DNA from: Pratylenchus scribneri
Taxonomy: Eukaryota; Nematoda; Chromadorea; Rhabditida; Pratylenchidae
Direction of reading: 5' to 3'
NCBI GenBank assembly: GCA_030063045.1
Contig: JAQSEB010000001.1
Coordinates: 4,278,001 to 4,342,000, forward strand
Length of the DNA stretch: 64,000 nt
Position 1 is the first letter of the stretch, and every line of letters begins with the position of its first letter. This document shows, one piece after another, positions 13,601 to 24,077 of this stretch. The translations under genes and the position numbers were made by a program. Under the pieces are notes generated by a model. It was not told where the DNA came from and did not search any database. It was given only the letters and a program-made list of their open reading frames with translations.

Positions 13601-14217
13601 CTAAAGCTACAAAATCGCTATAATTTGTTAAAAAATGGCCACAATAAGAAGTTCGACTCAATTTTCCCAATTTTTGAGGGGATGAAAATAAAATAAATTC
13701 CTATGAGGAATTAAAAAAGATTATTATACGGTAGCCTTATCCAATTATTTTAATTCTTTGAACTATGTAGAGTAGATAGATAGATAAATTTTTGGTTTCG
13801 TTTTCTCCAATTTTTGGTTTTTTGAGCAAAATTCCAAATTTTAATTTTAATTTGCATCAATTTTCTCAAATCATAAAATGATCTAGTCTATTTTGAATCA
13901 ATTCATTTTCCCTCCAATCCCTCTCACTTTTTGTTCTTTGAAATTTTCCCAAGGCATTGTCAATTTGTTGCTGCTTTGTGAATCCAATGGTGAATTTGAA
14001 TTGGCCGAATTATTTATTGTCGTCCTTTTTGATCCCATTGAATTTGAATTCCTTTGGTTATCAATGAAAATGGAGGAATTCGGTATCAAATTGGATGGAA
14101 CTGTAAATGAAATAAATAAATAAAAAAAAGAAATTGGCCGAAAAACTTGCCAATTTTTTGTTGTTCAGCCAAAGAAAAGGCAAATAATGAAAATGCCAAA
14201 AATAAATGAAGGAACAT
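7607..14217 (-). CDS. Nicotinic acetylcholine receptor-like subunit, DEG-3 group, alpha-type
   Basis: Thirteen exons on the minus strand: 14151-14217, 13928-14100, 13015-13406, 11604-11792, 11347-11559, 10799-10958, 9983-10207, 9869-9940, 9009-9321, 8748-8965, 8525-8690, 8314-8474 and 7607-7687. They join to 809 aa. Order along the protein: signal peptide (FLHLFLAFSLFAFSLA); a Ser/Glu-rich extension to about residue 210 not usual in this family; a ligand-binding domain from YDVRVRPV; a Cys-loop C340-C354 with 13 residues between; loop C YKYACCPEPW with the vicinal cysteines of alpha subunits; TM1 (RRKPLYYVINLIIPT); TM2 with Glu before the channel (EKINLGITTLLAMS), implying cation selectivity; TM3; a long Gly/Pro/Ser-rich cytoplasmic loop; and TM4. 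Three introns use a GC donor (GCAAGT), needed to keep frame and conserved sequence. The homologous gene at 14929-19799 is 712 bp upstream in the same orientation. Confidence 0.9.
7796..8130. repeat. 29 bp tandem repeat in receptor intron
   Basis: About 11-12 near-perfect copies of a 29 bp unit (TTTAGTGCAATTAC, then AAATCAGAATTACAA) lie in the last intron of the receptor gene. Three copies on the opposite strand lie at 51339-51425. Both are next to an AGAACAGGCG word, suggesting expansion inside one element type. Confidence 0.85.
9362..9849. mobile_element. MITE-like element with GGCTCAATTG inverted ends
   Basis: The element is about 488 bp and lies in receptor intron 9322-9868. Its left end reads GGCTCAATTGTAATTTAGCC. 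Its right end is the inverted form GGCTAAACTGCAATTGAGCC, and GGTCGCTTAAA-type words lie just inside both ends. It has no coding capacity. The target duplication is unclear. Confidence 0.65.
10258..10630. mobile_element. Dispersed family Y, copy 1
   Basis: This AT-rich element is in receptor intron 10208-10798. It has partly inverted ends (CCAATTTGACGCCATTTAAA and GTTATTCTGTGTCAAATTGG) and an internal AAAATTAATATCATTA word. The same order of words recurs at 17220-17590 and, interrupted, at 49400-49670. Confidence 0.5.
10689..10780. mobile_element. CCGTA MITE with TA target site, copy 1
   Basis: A TA dinucleotide flanks inverted ends CCGTATTTCTTCTATTTGTGG and CCACTAATAGAAGAAATACGG. The element is 88 bp without the TAs. 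Its design matches the copies at 13493, 14506, 36772, 46329 and 60208. TA flanks fit Tc1/mariner-type insertion. Confidence 0.75.
11030..11340. mobile_element. Dispersed family X, copy 1
   Basis: This element is in receptor intron 10959-11346. Diagnostic words are TTCCTACTGTACCCC, CTATCAATCAAATATTGCC, CCCTATCCTTTCATTGGGC and CCGGCGAGGGCC. The same order occurs at 48285-48790 (same strand) and at 15320-15640 and 51540-51880 (opposite strand). Confidence 0.6.
11925..12935. repeat. 26 bp minisatellite in receptor intron
   Basis: About 38-40 copies of a roughly 26 bp T-rich unit (TTTTCGATTAATTCTGATTT, then TTTGTG) fill most of intron 11793-13014. The array also holds a repeated higher-order block with TTATATAATTCTGATAATTG. 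The same unit forms a second array at 24775-25660 in an unrelated gene. Confidence 0.9.
13493..13733. mobile_element. CCGTA MITE with TA target site, copy 2
   Basis: A TA-flanked inverted-repeat element lies in receptor intron 13407-13927. It opens with CCGTATAGCCTCTTTTAATT and closes with AATTAAAAAAG then TTATACGG. No coding capacity. Confidence 0.7.
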
Positions 14218-14505
14218 TTCCTGCAGAAAATAATATTATATAAATTAAATAAAAATATTTATAAAAATTGACAGAGTTAATTATTAAACTCTGATTATTT
14301 GAAAATTGTTCAAAAAAGGAGCAAAATAATTTAAAAGCAAAAAAAAATAATATGAAAGTGGAAGAAAAATGGCATTGGCAAAAATTGGCGATGGCAGAAA
14401 AGAAAATTGATGGCGATGAATTAGCATAAAAAGAAATGGGGAAATGGGAAGATTGACAATTTTAATGGTATTTTTGAACAATTTTAATAACATTTTTGGA
14501 TTAAA

Positions 14506-14757
14506 TACCGTATAACCTCTTTTAATACCCTTTAGGGAATTATTTTTCAACCTCTCAAAAAAATGGGAATATTTTGGGCAAGTCATTATAATTTGTAGGC
14601 AATTTTGAACAAATTATGCGGATTTTGTAGAGATTTTGGGAATTAAGAAAATGCAATAAAAAATTTACAATAACGTACCAAGAGCTATGGGTCCTCAAAG
14701 TCGAAGGAGGGAATTAATAGAGAGTGGGGTATTAAAAAAGTTAAAGGTTATACGGTA
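14506..14757. mobile_element. CCGTA MITE with TA target site, copy 3
   Basis: The element lies in the 711 bp gap between the two receptor genes. Its ends are CCGTATAACCTCTTTTAATA and the inverted TATTAAAAAAG with AAAGGTTATACGG, flanked by TA. I see nothing else of note in the rest of this gap, which would hold the downstream gene's promoter or an operon spacer. Confidence 0.75.
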
Positions 14758-14928
14758 ATGAAAAATGTCATTCTTTTGTCGATCTTTTTGTACAAAAAAA
14801 AGTAAATTTAGGGTTTCTTAAAGGAATGAAAAATTACGAAAAACAGCCGAAAATTGGAATGTTGAGAATAAATTAAAATTGGATTCATTTAATTATGTCT
14901 GTGCAATTTTGGCACAAGCCTCCAATTC

Positions 14929-17900
14929 TCATTTTGCAGTTCCTTTATTATAGCGATTATCGAATGCCGTTTCCGGACTGCTCCAATGCAAAAAGCCTTG
15001 AAAATTATTTTTCTATTAATTTACAGTTAATTTTGGCAACCAACCAATATAATTGATGCCAAGTGAAAGGAAAAGGAACAAAATGACGAAAATGATGAAA
15101 CAACAACGCTCCAAAATGGTGGCCAACCATTCATATTCCTTTTGGGCCAATTGCCGACTCATACGAAGATTTTCTATATTAAAATTTTTAGACCATTTCA
15201 CCCATCCATTTTCCCATCATTCCTCTCATTATTATTAGAGTAGTCCAAAGCTCCAAAGTCATTTTTTGGTTTAGAAAAAGTATGAAGTTTAAACAGAAAT
15301 TGAGAATTTTCGTCCTTTATTAGTTCTTAAATTTGGCTAAATTGATTCGGGGTTCGGGCAAGAGTGGGCCTAGGCTTTATCCCGGGTCTTTCTCCGAGGT
15401 AAACCCCCCAATGGCTTGAAAAAAGGATAGCGATTTGAGGAGAAAGAACCTTTAAATTATTATTTATTTGTTGTACGGGAAAAATGTGATAAGAGAACTT
15501 ATAAAAGTGAAGATTTTAGATAAAAAATTGGTTTAAAAGTGGGGTCTTGGGGCAATATTTGATTGATGTTTAAGTAAAAGTGAGTGGAAAAAGTATAGGT
15601 ACTGTAGGTAAAATAAAGGCGCCTAGGCATTGACACTTTTTAAAACTGAAAATAGAAATGAGAAACCGAAACCAAAAATTGACATTTTTTCTAAAATCGA
15701 AAATCAGATTTCAAACCGAATTCTTTTTAAAACCGACTTTTGAACTATTCTATTTATTATTATTATTACCGTTGAATCTGCCAACCGCATGTCGTACTTC
15801 CTTTTGGGCGGCCCCAATTCGACCAGAAGGCACAATCGGGGTGACTAATTCACTGGCCTTTATACAATCAAATACGAATTTATTAAAAATTAATACACCA
15901 ACCTGGCTTGTGTCCTCATCCTCGGTCTGTTGACTGATCAATGAAAGGCTAATTGGCAATCGGGTTGGCCTAGTGGATTGGCGACGGATGGGCGAAGGAC
16001 TCGTCGGGGATTGTTGCAATGGTGGATGTGCCCCATCCTCCAAAAATGTGCCCCTTTGGGCCAATGAGCCTCGGGCTGACTCATCATTCCCTTCAAATTA
16101 GCATATTTACGAATGAGCTTGATATAATGCTTCTAGACTTTGTAAAGACTTGAGAATAGGCTCATTCGACTCGGCGTGATCAATTTAGTCTTTGAAATCT
16201 AAATTTTGAACCAATGCGAATTTGTTTTGAAAAGCTAAACCATTGTTTAAACCCAAACCGGTTTCGATTTACTAACTTTGTCTAAAAGGCTTTATAACAG
16301 TTTAAAATTGAAATTTTACTGACTAAATCGGCCATGATGAGTCAAATGAGCCTATTCTCGCGATTTTACAAAATTCCGAAACTGATATTCCAAAATTGCT
16401 CAGCTAAAGGACTGCGCAATTCCGATAATGTGATTAAATAAAGCTTTTTGTGTACTCATGCAAACTGCTGATAATATTTATTTCTGCCATTTTGTTCATA
16501 AAATTTCCCTCACTCACAAATGGCTGCGCCCACCAATGGTTCGGTGGATTTATCCGTTGGCATTTTGATGGTATCCCTTTGTTGGCCACCGGCCACGCCA
16601 TTGCTCCTTTCCGTCATCCCATTTGCCACCGGTCTCCGTAACAAATGGAAGAATGAACGTTTTTTGGGCGGCGGCGCCTCCCCATCAATTGGTCTATCCG
16701 TTCGGCTGGCCAATGCTTTGGCCAATTTAACCGAACGACGGTAGGCATCCGAAGGTGGTGGCGCATCCGCATATTCCTGGGTGCCCTTTCGTAAATGTAA
16801 AGGAACTAAAAGAATGGAATTATGGCCAAAAATAGCCTCTAAGACCTTCGGTGAATGAAATGGCACCGAACACTTTGGCAATGTGGACTCCCCTTCTGGT
16901 CAGCCGTTCACCCAATCGACCTCTGCAAATGTCCGAAAAGTAATTTATTAGATATTAGATTAGAATTAAATGGTTGGACCTCTTTTGGACGGCAATGACC
17001 ACGGATGAGGCCAAAGTGCCCAAACTTATCACACCGATCATGCCCAAAATGAACCATCCAATCAATGGGATAAACGTGGATGTGGTCGGCATTTGGTCAC
17101 TGACCTTGAAAGATGATTTGGCAATTAGCTTGGTAAAATTGTGAAGTTAACCATCAACATTAGGATGGACATTGAGAGAAGGGTGGTGATTCCCAATGAG
17201 ACCTGTGAAGAATGGGGGTAATTTAGGAAGGAGCGGCCCAATTCGAAGCCGTTTATAAAATAATTCATTATCCACTAATTTAGATAATTTTGTAATGAAA
17301 TTAAAGATCAGATTCTTGCCTACTCTAATGATATTAATTTTATTCAAATTGATTCAGAATTCTTGAAATTGTGTCCGAAAAAGCATTAATAATTGTGTTA
17401 AACTATATTAATGATCATTTTAAATGGTTTTATGGGTACAACTCCATCAATAATAAACCAAATTAAAATTTTGTTATTATTGGATAGCCAAGATTCTGCT
17501 CTTCAATTTACTAACAAAATTATCTACTAAGTTAGTGGAGCTTGATGAATTATTTTATAAATGGCGCCAGTTGGGCCACATCCAATTTGGCTTTTGCATA
17601 TTTGGAATATAAAAGTTAATTTCAAACATTTATTTAAGCATCCCCCTACCTTCTCTTCGCGCATTCCACTCGCCGAAGATGTCCTTAAATTCAACAATAA
17701 CAACATTTTAAAAATTTATGAAATTGCACGTGAAAAAGCCGACAATGGCAATTAGGGTGATTATTGCCGTTGGGATGATCAAATTGATCAAATAGAAGAG
17801 GGGTTTTCGACGAAGGAAAAGGGTCAGCCTCAACAAAGTATAATGGTTTGGGCAACAACTATATTTGACCTCCTTCCTTTGGACAGTGGTTTTCAGAAGG

Positions 17901-19799
17901 TACCTTTAAAAGGTGAATGAACTAAAGAGAGAAGGGAAACAGAACCATCCCTCATTCTCCAAAAAATTTGAAGTGCCAATTGCGTTGGAATATGGCAAAT
18001 AGTCGATCCCTGAATGTAATATGGAAAATGTATTATCGTTTAGGTTGGAATTTTGGTCATAAATTAAGACTAAATTGGCATTTTTGGGCACCTTTATTGT
18101 CGTATGTCCAAGAGGAGAAAGTCATTGTACATTCCTGAAGATCGTAGGGAAAATAGCGAAGATTGAGAAGGCACGAAAATTTGTATATGGTCGGATAGAG
18201 GAGTTCGACGAGAACAGCCTTAAAGAGAGAAAATATTTAAATTTTTGGGTAATGGTAATGGGGACACTCACTTTCCTTGTTATGTTGGTCGTCAATTTGG
18301 CATTCAACAATCGACGAGTATCGTCGTCCTTAAAAGGTAAAACAAATATTGTCGAAAAAAACTCAATCTTTTAGCCTAATAAGCCCTAAGGCAATAAGAA
18401 TTTTTTCCTACCATAATTCTATTTTTGATAACTGGTAACTAATTCTGCTTTTTTTCCTTCAACCATTATTCCTCAATTTTTAGAATAATTTAAAAAAATC
18501 AGAACAGGCGGAATTTATAAATCAGAACCCGAATGGGAAAATTATTCCTCAATAATTTATAATTTCGCAAATTCCTAAAATAAATTTATAAATTTGTTTG
18601 ACTTGCCTTCATCACCAAAGAATTATAAAGTGTTGTGTCCGGCAACCAAATACTGAAAAACAAAATTATCAACAAATTCTCAAAATGTACCCAACCAATC
18701 ATATGGAAGCCGCAATTCTGTAATATTTCCATAGTCCATTGGATTCCAATAAAGGAATTCATCATGCCACCTTTCGATGATCCTTTTTTTAATAAATTAA
18801 ATGAGAATTTGATGGGCAAATTGGAATTACCAAGCATTCAAAAGAAGGAATTGTTGTGGTTCATTCTGAATTAAAAAATTTATCCAAAAAATTAGATACC
18901 CCAATATTTCCTTTCGTGACCATTCCCCAAATTTTTCCAACATTTTTTTCTCTTTCCGGTCCCTTCCTTCCCAAAAGGTCATATAAATCCTTTCTTTTTT
19001 TTTGGAAATACTTCCGTTTTGGATGCTGTTGGCCAATGAAGGCTAATCCCTTTTTGGCAAATTTCCGGCTCCTCCAAAAAAGAATTCATCAGGGAGAATT
19101 GGGGGAAAGGCAAAGTGCCAATGCCAAATTGAGGCTAAATCCAATTTTGATTGCCTATTTGATTTTGGCCGAATTTATTTTATAAATTACGAATAAAAAA
19201 TAAAATTCAAAATATTACTTCTTAATGAATGAGTGAATATTTTTTGATGCCATTTTTGTTGCTTGGAGGGAAATTAAATTTTTTCCGTGTTTCCCCATAC
19301 TTCCCTTTTGTCTTTGCATTTAAAATTGCTCTCCACTGGGCTCGGGGAACATCAAAATGAAAAAGGGAAATTCTCATTTTTGACTTCTTTCATAGAATTT
19401 TTTTGCTATTTTAATTGGCCCAAAAAAAAACTGACCAATTCCAAAATTTGGTACAAATCCATGGAGAATGTGACATTCACGGGCTAAATGAATGTGAATT
19501 GGATCGATTGAAAGATAAATCAATGAGGAGGGAACAGTTGGTTTTGGCAATTGGCAAAAAAAATTGGTTCAAAAATGTGGAAAAACAATAAAAAATATTA
19601 TTTGGACCTTATTATTGTCCCAAGTTGGTTTTGCCTTTCGATCGTATGATTCCAACATGTCTTGGATTAATTTCATTTGATTGCTGGCGCCGGTGCCGAC
19701 CATCAGCCAATTTCCACTGCCCAACAAAACTTCATAGTAATTTTGGGTAGAGAAATAAATTATTTTTGGACAAATTTGAAACTAACAGAAAAGGGCCAT
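14929..19799 (-). CDS. Nicotinic acetylcholine receptor-like subunit, DEG-3 group, second paralogue
   Basis: Exons on the minus strand: 19787-19799, 19608-19729, 19436-19483, 18831-18865, 18696-18782, 18607-18652, 18272-18328, 18092-18218, 17946-18009, 17730-17903, 17650-17683, 17152-17202, 16980-17104, 16846-16922, 16518-16805, 15903-16090, 15770-15857, 15045-15173 and 14929-14996. They join to about 606 aa. Marks in order: a short hydrophobic N-terminus (weak signal peptide); SYDRKAKPTWDNNK; PVNVTFSMDLYQILEL; NEPQQFLLLNAW; WLPDTTLYNSLV; a Cys-loop with 13 residues between its cysteines; KYSCCPNHY (alpha-type vicinal cysteines); TM1 RRKPLFYLINLIIPT; TM2 EEKVSLGITTLLSMS (cation-type); VSDQMPTTS; and TM4 before the C-terminus. 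The intron after VMK uses a GC donor. The 13 nt first exon and the last exon are the weakest parts: an alternative donor at 15041 gives a stop at 14957 instead. Confidence 0.87.
15320..15640. mobile_element. Dispersed family X, copy 2 (inverted)
   Basis: This copy lies in receptor intron 15174-15769. Read on the minus strand it shows ATCAATCAAATATTGCCCC, TATCACATTTTTCCCG, CGCTATCC and GCCTAGGCCCACTCTTGCCC, in the order of the other family X copies. Confidence 0.5.
16152..16359. mobile_element. Short inverted-repeat element (GAGAATAGGCTCATT)
   Basis: A 208 bp element lies in receptor intron 16091-16517. Its inverted ends of about 38 bp begin GAGAATAGGCTCATT on the left and end AATGAGCCTATTCTC on the right. 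The centre is AT-rich and non-coding. Confidence 0.7.
17220..17590. mobile_element. Dispersed family Y, copy 2
   Basis: This copy lies in receptor intron 17203-17649. Its ends read GCCGTTTATAAAATAATTCA and the inverted TGAATTATTTTATAAATGGC, with ATGATATTAATTTTATTCAA inside, matching the element at 10258-10630. Confidence 0.6.
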
Positions 19800-21955
19800 T
19801 GGAAGCCGAAAAATGTTGGAATTGAGGCGTCCAAAATTTCGATGAGCCGTTGGCAAATTCGTCGCCGAATTTTTATGCCTTTGGCAATTTTTGGGTAATT
19901 CTGGCATTTTTTCTTGAAAAATAATAATTTTGGCAAAAACTTTATTAAGTTCCTCTCTTTCTCTTTTTTCAAGAAATTGAGGGGAAAAAATTAATGAAGT
20001 TGGTGGACAAAAGTGGGAATGGAAAGAGGTTAAGGCTTAATTAAATTGGGGAATGTGGAAGGGAAAACTTTTTCGATTGTTTTGGCCAATTTTTGTGTAT
20101 TTTTTGATGGCCAAATGGGCCAAAAGGAAAGACCAAAAGTATGAAAGGGGGAATGAAGATTATTTGGGCCATGAGGAAGGCGGTCGGTTTTTTCTTTTTC
20201 TCAGCCTTATAAAATGCCATTCCATCCATCCAATTCACCCAACAAAATTCATTCATTCTTCATATATTCTTCTTCTTGTATTGGCCATTATCGCCGAGAA
20301 GGGGGAATAGGTAATATTCGTCCAAGCAAGCAAAAAACGTGTGGAAACGACGTGGACATGAAAGGAGGAAAGAATGAATTGAGGGAATATGGAATGGGAA
20401 AATAAAATAACTCAACCCAAAAACCCAAATGGGCATGCAAAAAAGTGCCAAAATTGGGAAAAAATTTGTAAATTTATAAAATATTTTAAAAATTTTGGCC
20501 ATTTATACAAAATTTTTGTGACCATTCATTTGAGTGTCAGCAACAAAACAACACATTTTCTTTGACTTTTGCTTCCTCTCCATTCAAAATATTTGTCCTT
20601 CCATTCAGTCGCCGTTGAATTCGCCTCCCCCTTTCCATTCTTTGGCATTGTCACCACAGGTTGGATGGAGTTGGAGTGGCCAATCGACCGGAAAACATAA
20701 TTTTGACGGCGCCCCACTGAGCCGGCGGCACATTTGGAATTGTGGCACAGAATGGCGCAAAAGTGGGAGGAGTGGGGATGAAAAAGAATGAATGGGAATG
20801 ATCCACATGAATTGGCCATACATTTGGCCAGTAGATGGTGGCACCAATTTTGGATGAATTGGCCTTTCATTCAAATGGAGAGGTCAAATTTGCAAACATT
20901 TAAATGGTCAACAAAATTGGACAATGACAATTTTGTGCGCCATGTTCGGGTCGCTTTTAGGGACAAAAGAAAGGTCAAATGAAGGAATACAAAGAAAGGC
21001 CAAATTGGTTGTTTTGATTAAGCGGAAGTGATGGCAAAAATAAAATCTTTTGGTCCACTGGGAGCTTTTCAAGACTGAAAGAGGAACCCACTCATTTAGC
21101 CAAAGTTGTTTTCTTTGCTTTTTAAATTTTACTCCAAGCAAAAAAAGATTCCTATGGAAATTAAGTTGATTGAATTTTGGTCAATTAAATTCTGGGGCGA
21201 TTGATGGCAAAAACAAATTATTATTTTATGGGAGAGCACAAGAAAATGTGCCAAATTGAAATTGAAGTGGGACGATTTTTTGGTCCATTTATTTTTATTG
21301 GATTAAAGCGGGGAAGGGGTACCGCCAACCACTTCCAAAAATTGAATTTCACAAAATTCTCCGACAAAATAAATTTTACATTGAAGGGAAATAAAAAATG
21401 GTCAAAAAAAATATTGAAATGGGAAAAGGGCAAATGAAAGTGTTTTTTAAAGGCAAAAATATAGGGGAAATGAATTGTGGAGAAAAAACAGCGGGAAATA
21501 AGGAGGAAATTTGGCTGGTGGACAAAAAATAATATAAAATGCCATTGGTCGAGAAGAGAAATGCCATTTTTTGATATGGAATAAATATGGAGGAACAAAA
21601 GTGTTGCCGATGGATGGACATTGGATATTTTTCTCGAAGATGGAATAAATAAATTGTGGATAGGAAATTCATTTTAAAACATTTTTGGCGGATTTTTTTG
21701 GTGAATTAATTTGGAATGCATGGAACGGAAGACAATTCTTTTTCCCTCTTTTTCGTTGTTTTGTTTAGCAAAATTTACACAGAAGAAAATACGTGAAAGG
21801 TGAATGAGTAAACAAAATTTTTAAAATATTAAAGAATTTTGGAAGCAAGAATATTAATTCTAAAAACAAGGAATTAAATTTAGCCGGATTAGGGATATAA
21901 CCAATTCAATTTGTTGGCAACAATACCTTCCTTATGCGCATAATTCCATACAATA

Positions 21956-22725
21956 TTTGGTACCAGGGATGCCATAATACCGGGGAAACTCGGCGCGTGC
22001 CGAGTTTTTGATGACCCTGCCGAGTTTTTTCCGGGTTTTTGTCAATGCCGAGTTTTTGCCAAATTTTTCATATTTTGCCAAATTTTTACCGAGTTTTCCG
22101 ATTTTAGCTAAATTTTTTCGCTGCGCGGCCATTTTTGGGTCTAATTTTTCGCTGCGCGGCCATTTTTGGGTCTAATTTTTCGCTGCGCGGCCATTTTTGG
22201 GTCTAATTTTTCGCTGCGCGGCCATTTTTGGGTCTAATTTTTCGCTGCGCGACTATTTTCGTCTATACCTATGTAATTATTTGCCAAAATTCTTCCCTGA
22301 ATGGCAATTTTTAATTAATTTTCTTCTCAGGAAATTTTTAAGCTTTTGTTATCCTTATTTCGCAACGCAACCCAGATTATTCAAACAGGTCGATATTTGC
22401 AGCCAAATTTTCCCTTATCGGGCCCATTTTCGGCTAAATTTTCTCCCAATCGGGGGCGGCTATATATGATTAAAATTTTACCCTGCGGGGCAATTTTAAT
22501 GTGTTTGATATCTTTATTTCGCAGGCCCAATTGCTCAAACAAGTCAAATCACAAGAGAAATATAAAGTATAAAAATTGATATAATCATTTTTGTTGAAAT
22601 TTAAAACGTTTTGTACGTGCCTAGTTTTTTGCCGAGTTTTTGAAAATTTTTGCCGAGGTTTTTCCGAGTTTTTAGACCCGAATGCCGAGTTTTTGGGTTT
22701 TAGAGATGGCATCCCTGTTTGGTAC
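21956..22725. mobile_element. Non-autonomous hAT-type element with 8 bp target duplication
   Basis: The element proper runs 21964-22717 (754 bp). It begins CAGGGATGCCAT and ends ATGGCATCCCTG, a perfect terminal inverted repeat of 12 bp. It is flanked on both sides by TTTGGTAC (21956-21963 and 22718-22725), an 8 bp direct target duplication. CAGGG ends with 8 bp duplications are the hallmark of the hAT superfamily. Inside are GCCGAGTTTTT words near both ends and a 31 bp tandem repeat. No transposase frame is present. Confidence 0.88.
22106..22255. repeat. 31 bp tandem repeat inside the hAT element
   Basis: Four to five copies of a 31 bp unit (TCTAATTTTTCGCTGCGCGG, then CCATTTTTGGG). The last copy is degenerate (GCGCGACTATTTTC). 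It is more GC-rich than its surroundings. Confidence 0.85.
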
Positions 22726-23578
22726 ATTGTCCCCATTCTTTGGGCATTGAGAATTTGGACACAATTTTCCCGAATTGGCTTTTCCCTCCCATCCATAAAT
22801 ATTCATATATATGCGCATAAGGTCGTTAAATATTCAATGAATTTTGTGGCGCCTCTGCGTTTCAGACACCCCCCACGGCATTTTTGGTATTGGCTAATAA
22901 AAAGGCAACATTTTCGGAATTAAAAAAATGCCAATAAAAAAGTTAAAAATTGGCAATTGAAATTTGATCGAAATTTAAGGCAAAAAGGAAGGATTATAAA
23001 TAGGTCAGTGAAAAAACGGAATAGTTATTTAGCAGTTAAAAAAGTGTCACCATTATTATTAGCATTTTGATGAGGACTGGGGGCTTTTTCCCCTTCAATT
23101 TTGTTCCTTCTTTTTTCGACCAACTGTCAGAAACAAAAAAGAAATGAATGAATGAAAGTAAAAAAAGAAGGAAAAGGGGAAGGATTATTTCGGTCACATT
23201 CAAGAATTCTCGGCACTTCAGCGTTCCTAAAATTGGATGGACCCATTCATTCCTCCCCTCAATTGTTTAGTAGGCCAAAATGAGGAAGCAAAAATTTGGC
23301 ATTTTCTTTGTAAATCGTCAAAAAAAGAGGAAATAAATGCTTAATGGAAAAATGTGGCGAATATAATAAAAATTCAAGAACACATTTTCGGTTTTTGAGC
23401 AAAGAAAATTAGGTGAAAATTTATTATTTTACCATCATTCCAATGAGAATTGTTTTTTTGGCAATGGCTAAAAGATAGGGAACATGGCGAATTTGGGTGG
23501 AAATAAATCCATGGACGAGGAATGAGATGGGATCGTGAATGTGAAAGCTGAGTGATGGGGAAATGGCCAATTGTCGAT

Positions 23579-24052
23579 GGGGGAATGGGTAATGGCCTTG
23601 GCCAAAAACATTCACATATTTTTAACTTTGAAACACATTAAAAAAAGAATCAATCGGCAAAAAAAAGAACAGATTTTCCCTCAGGCAAAATACAAGTTTT
23701 TTTTATTTTAATAATTTGAGATCAGTAAAACATGAAATTAAAGGTGGGAAGGGTAAAATATTTTTTTACAATAAATTTAAGTCCAATGTTCATGGGAAGG
23801 CGGTTGAAGGGATGGGAATGGCCAATTGTCGATGAGGAATGGCCTCCTTTAAACCAACAAATGCATTCACACATATTTTTCACTTTTTCAGCCAAACACG
23901 TTATAGGATCAGAATCGGCAAAAAACAGATTTTTCCCTCAAGCAAAATACAAGTTTTTTTTAATTTTTCTTTATTTTGAGATCAAAAATAAAACATAAAA
24001 TTAAAGACGGGAATTTTAAAATATTTTTGAAAATAAATATGAGTCCAAAGTC
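23579..24052. repeat. Diverged direct duplication of about 220 bp
   Basis: Sequence 23579-23789 is repeated at 23833-24052. Shared words include CAAAATACAAGTTTTTTTT, CACATATTTTT, TTTGAGATCA and GAGTCCAA/AAGTCCAATG. It lies just beyond the 3' end of the GCP-family gene and is probably duplicated 3'-flanking DNA. Confidence 0.6.
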
Positions 24053-24077
24053 CATTATTCAAAAATGTTCACAAAAA

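Larger units (their letters stand above)
19800..24077. other. Gene-poor intergenic region
   Basis: I see no convincing exon here on either strand. Open frames are short, lack family resemblance, and lack paired splice signals. The stretch is AT-rich with many GGCCAAA/TTTGGCC words. It contains a hAT-type MITE (21964-22717) and a partial direct duplication (23579-24052). The promoter of the receptor gene to the left and the 3' end of the GCP gene to the right should lie within it. Confidence 0.6.

Noticed and set aside
15857..15903. Reading straight through 15858-15902 instead of splicing it out
   Set aside because: The 45 bp stretch keeps the frame either way, but it has GT...AG ends and intron-like AT composition; readthrough remains possible.
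20526..20874. Overlapping minus-strand frames of 89-114 residues upstream of the second receptor, considered as its first exon
   Set aside because: No signal peptide, no donor at a compatible phase leading to exon 19608-19729, and composition like the surrounding non-coding DNA.
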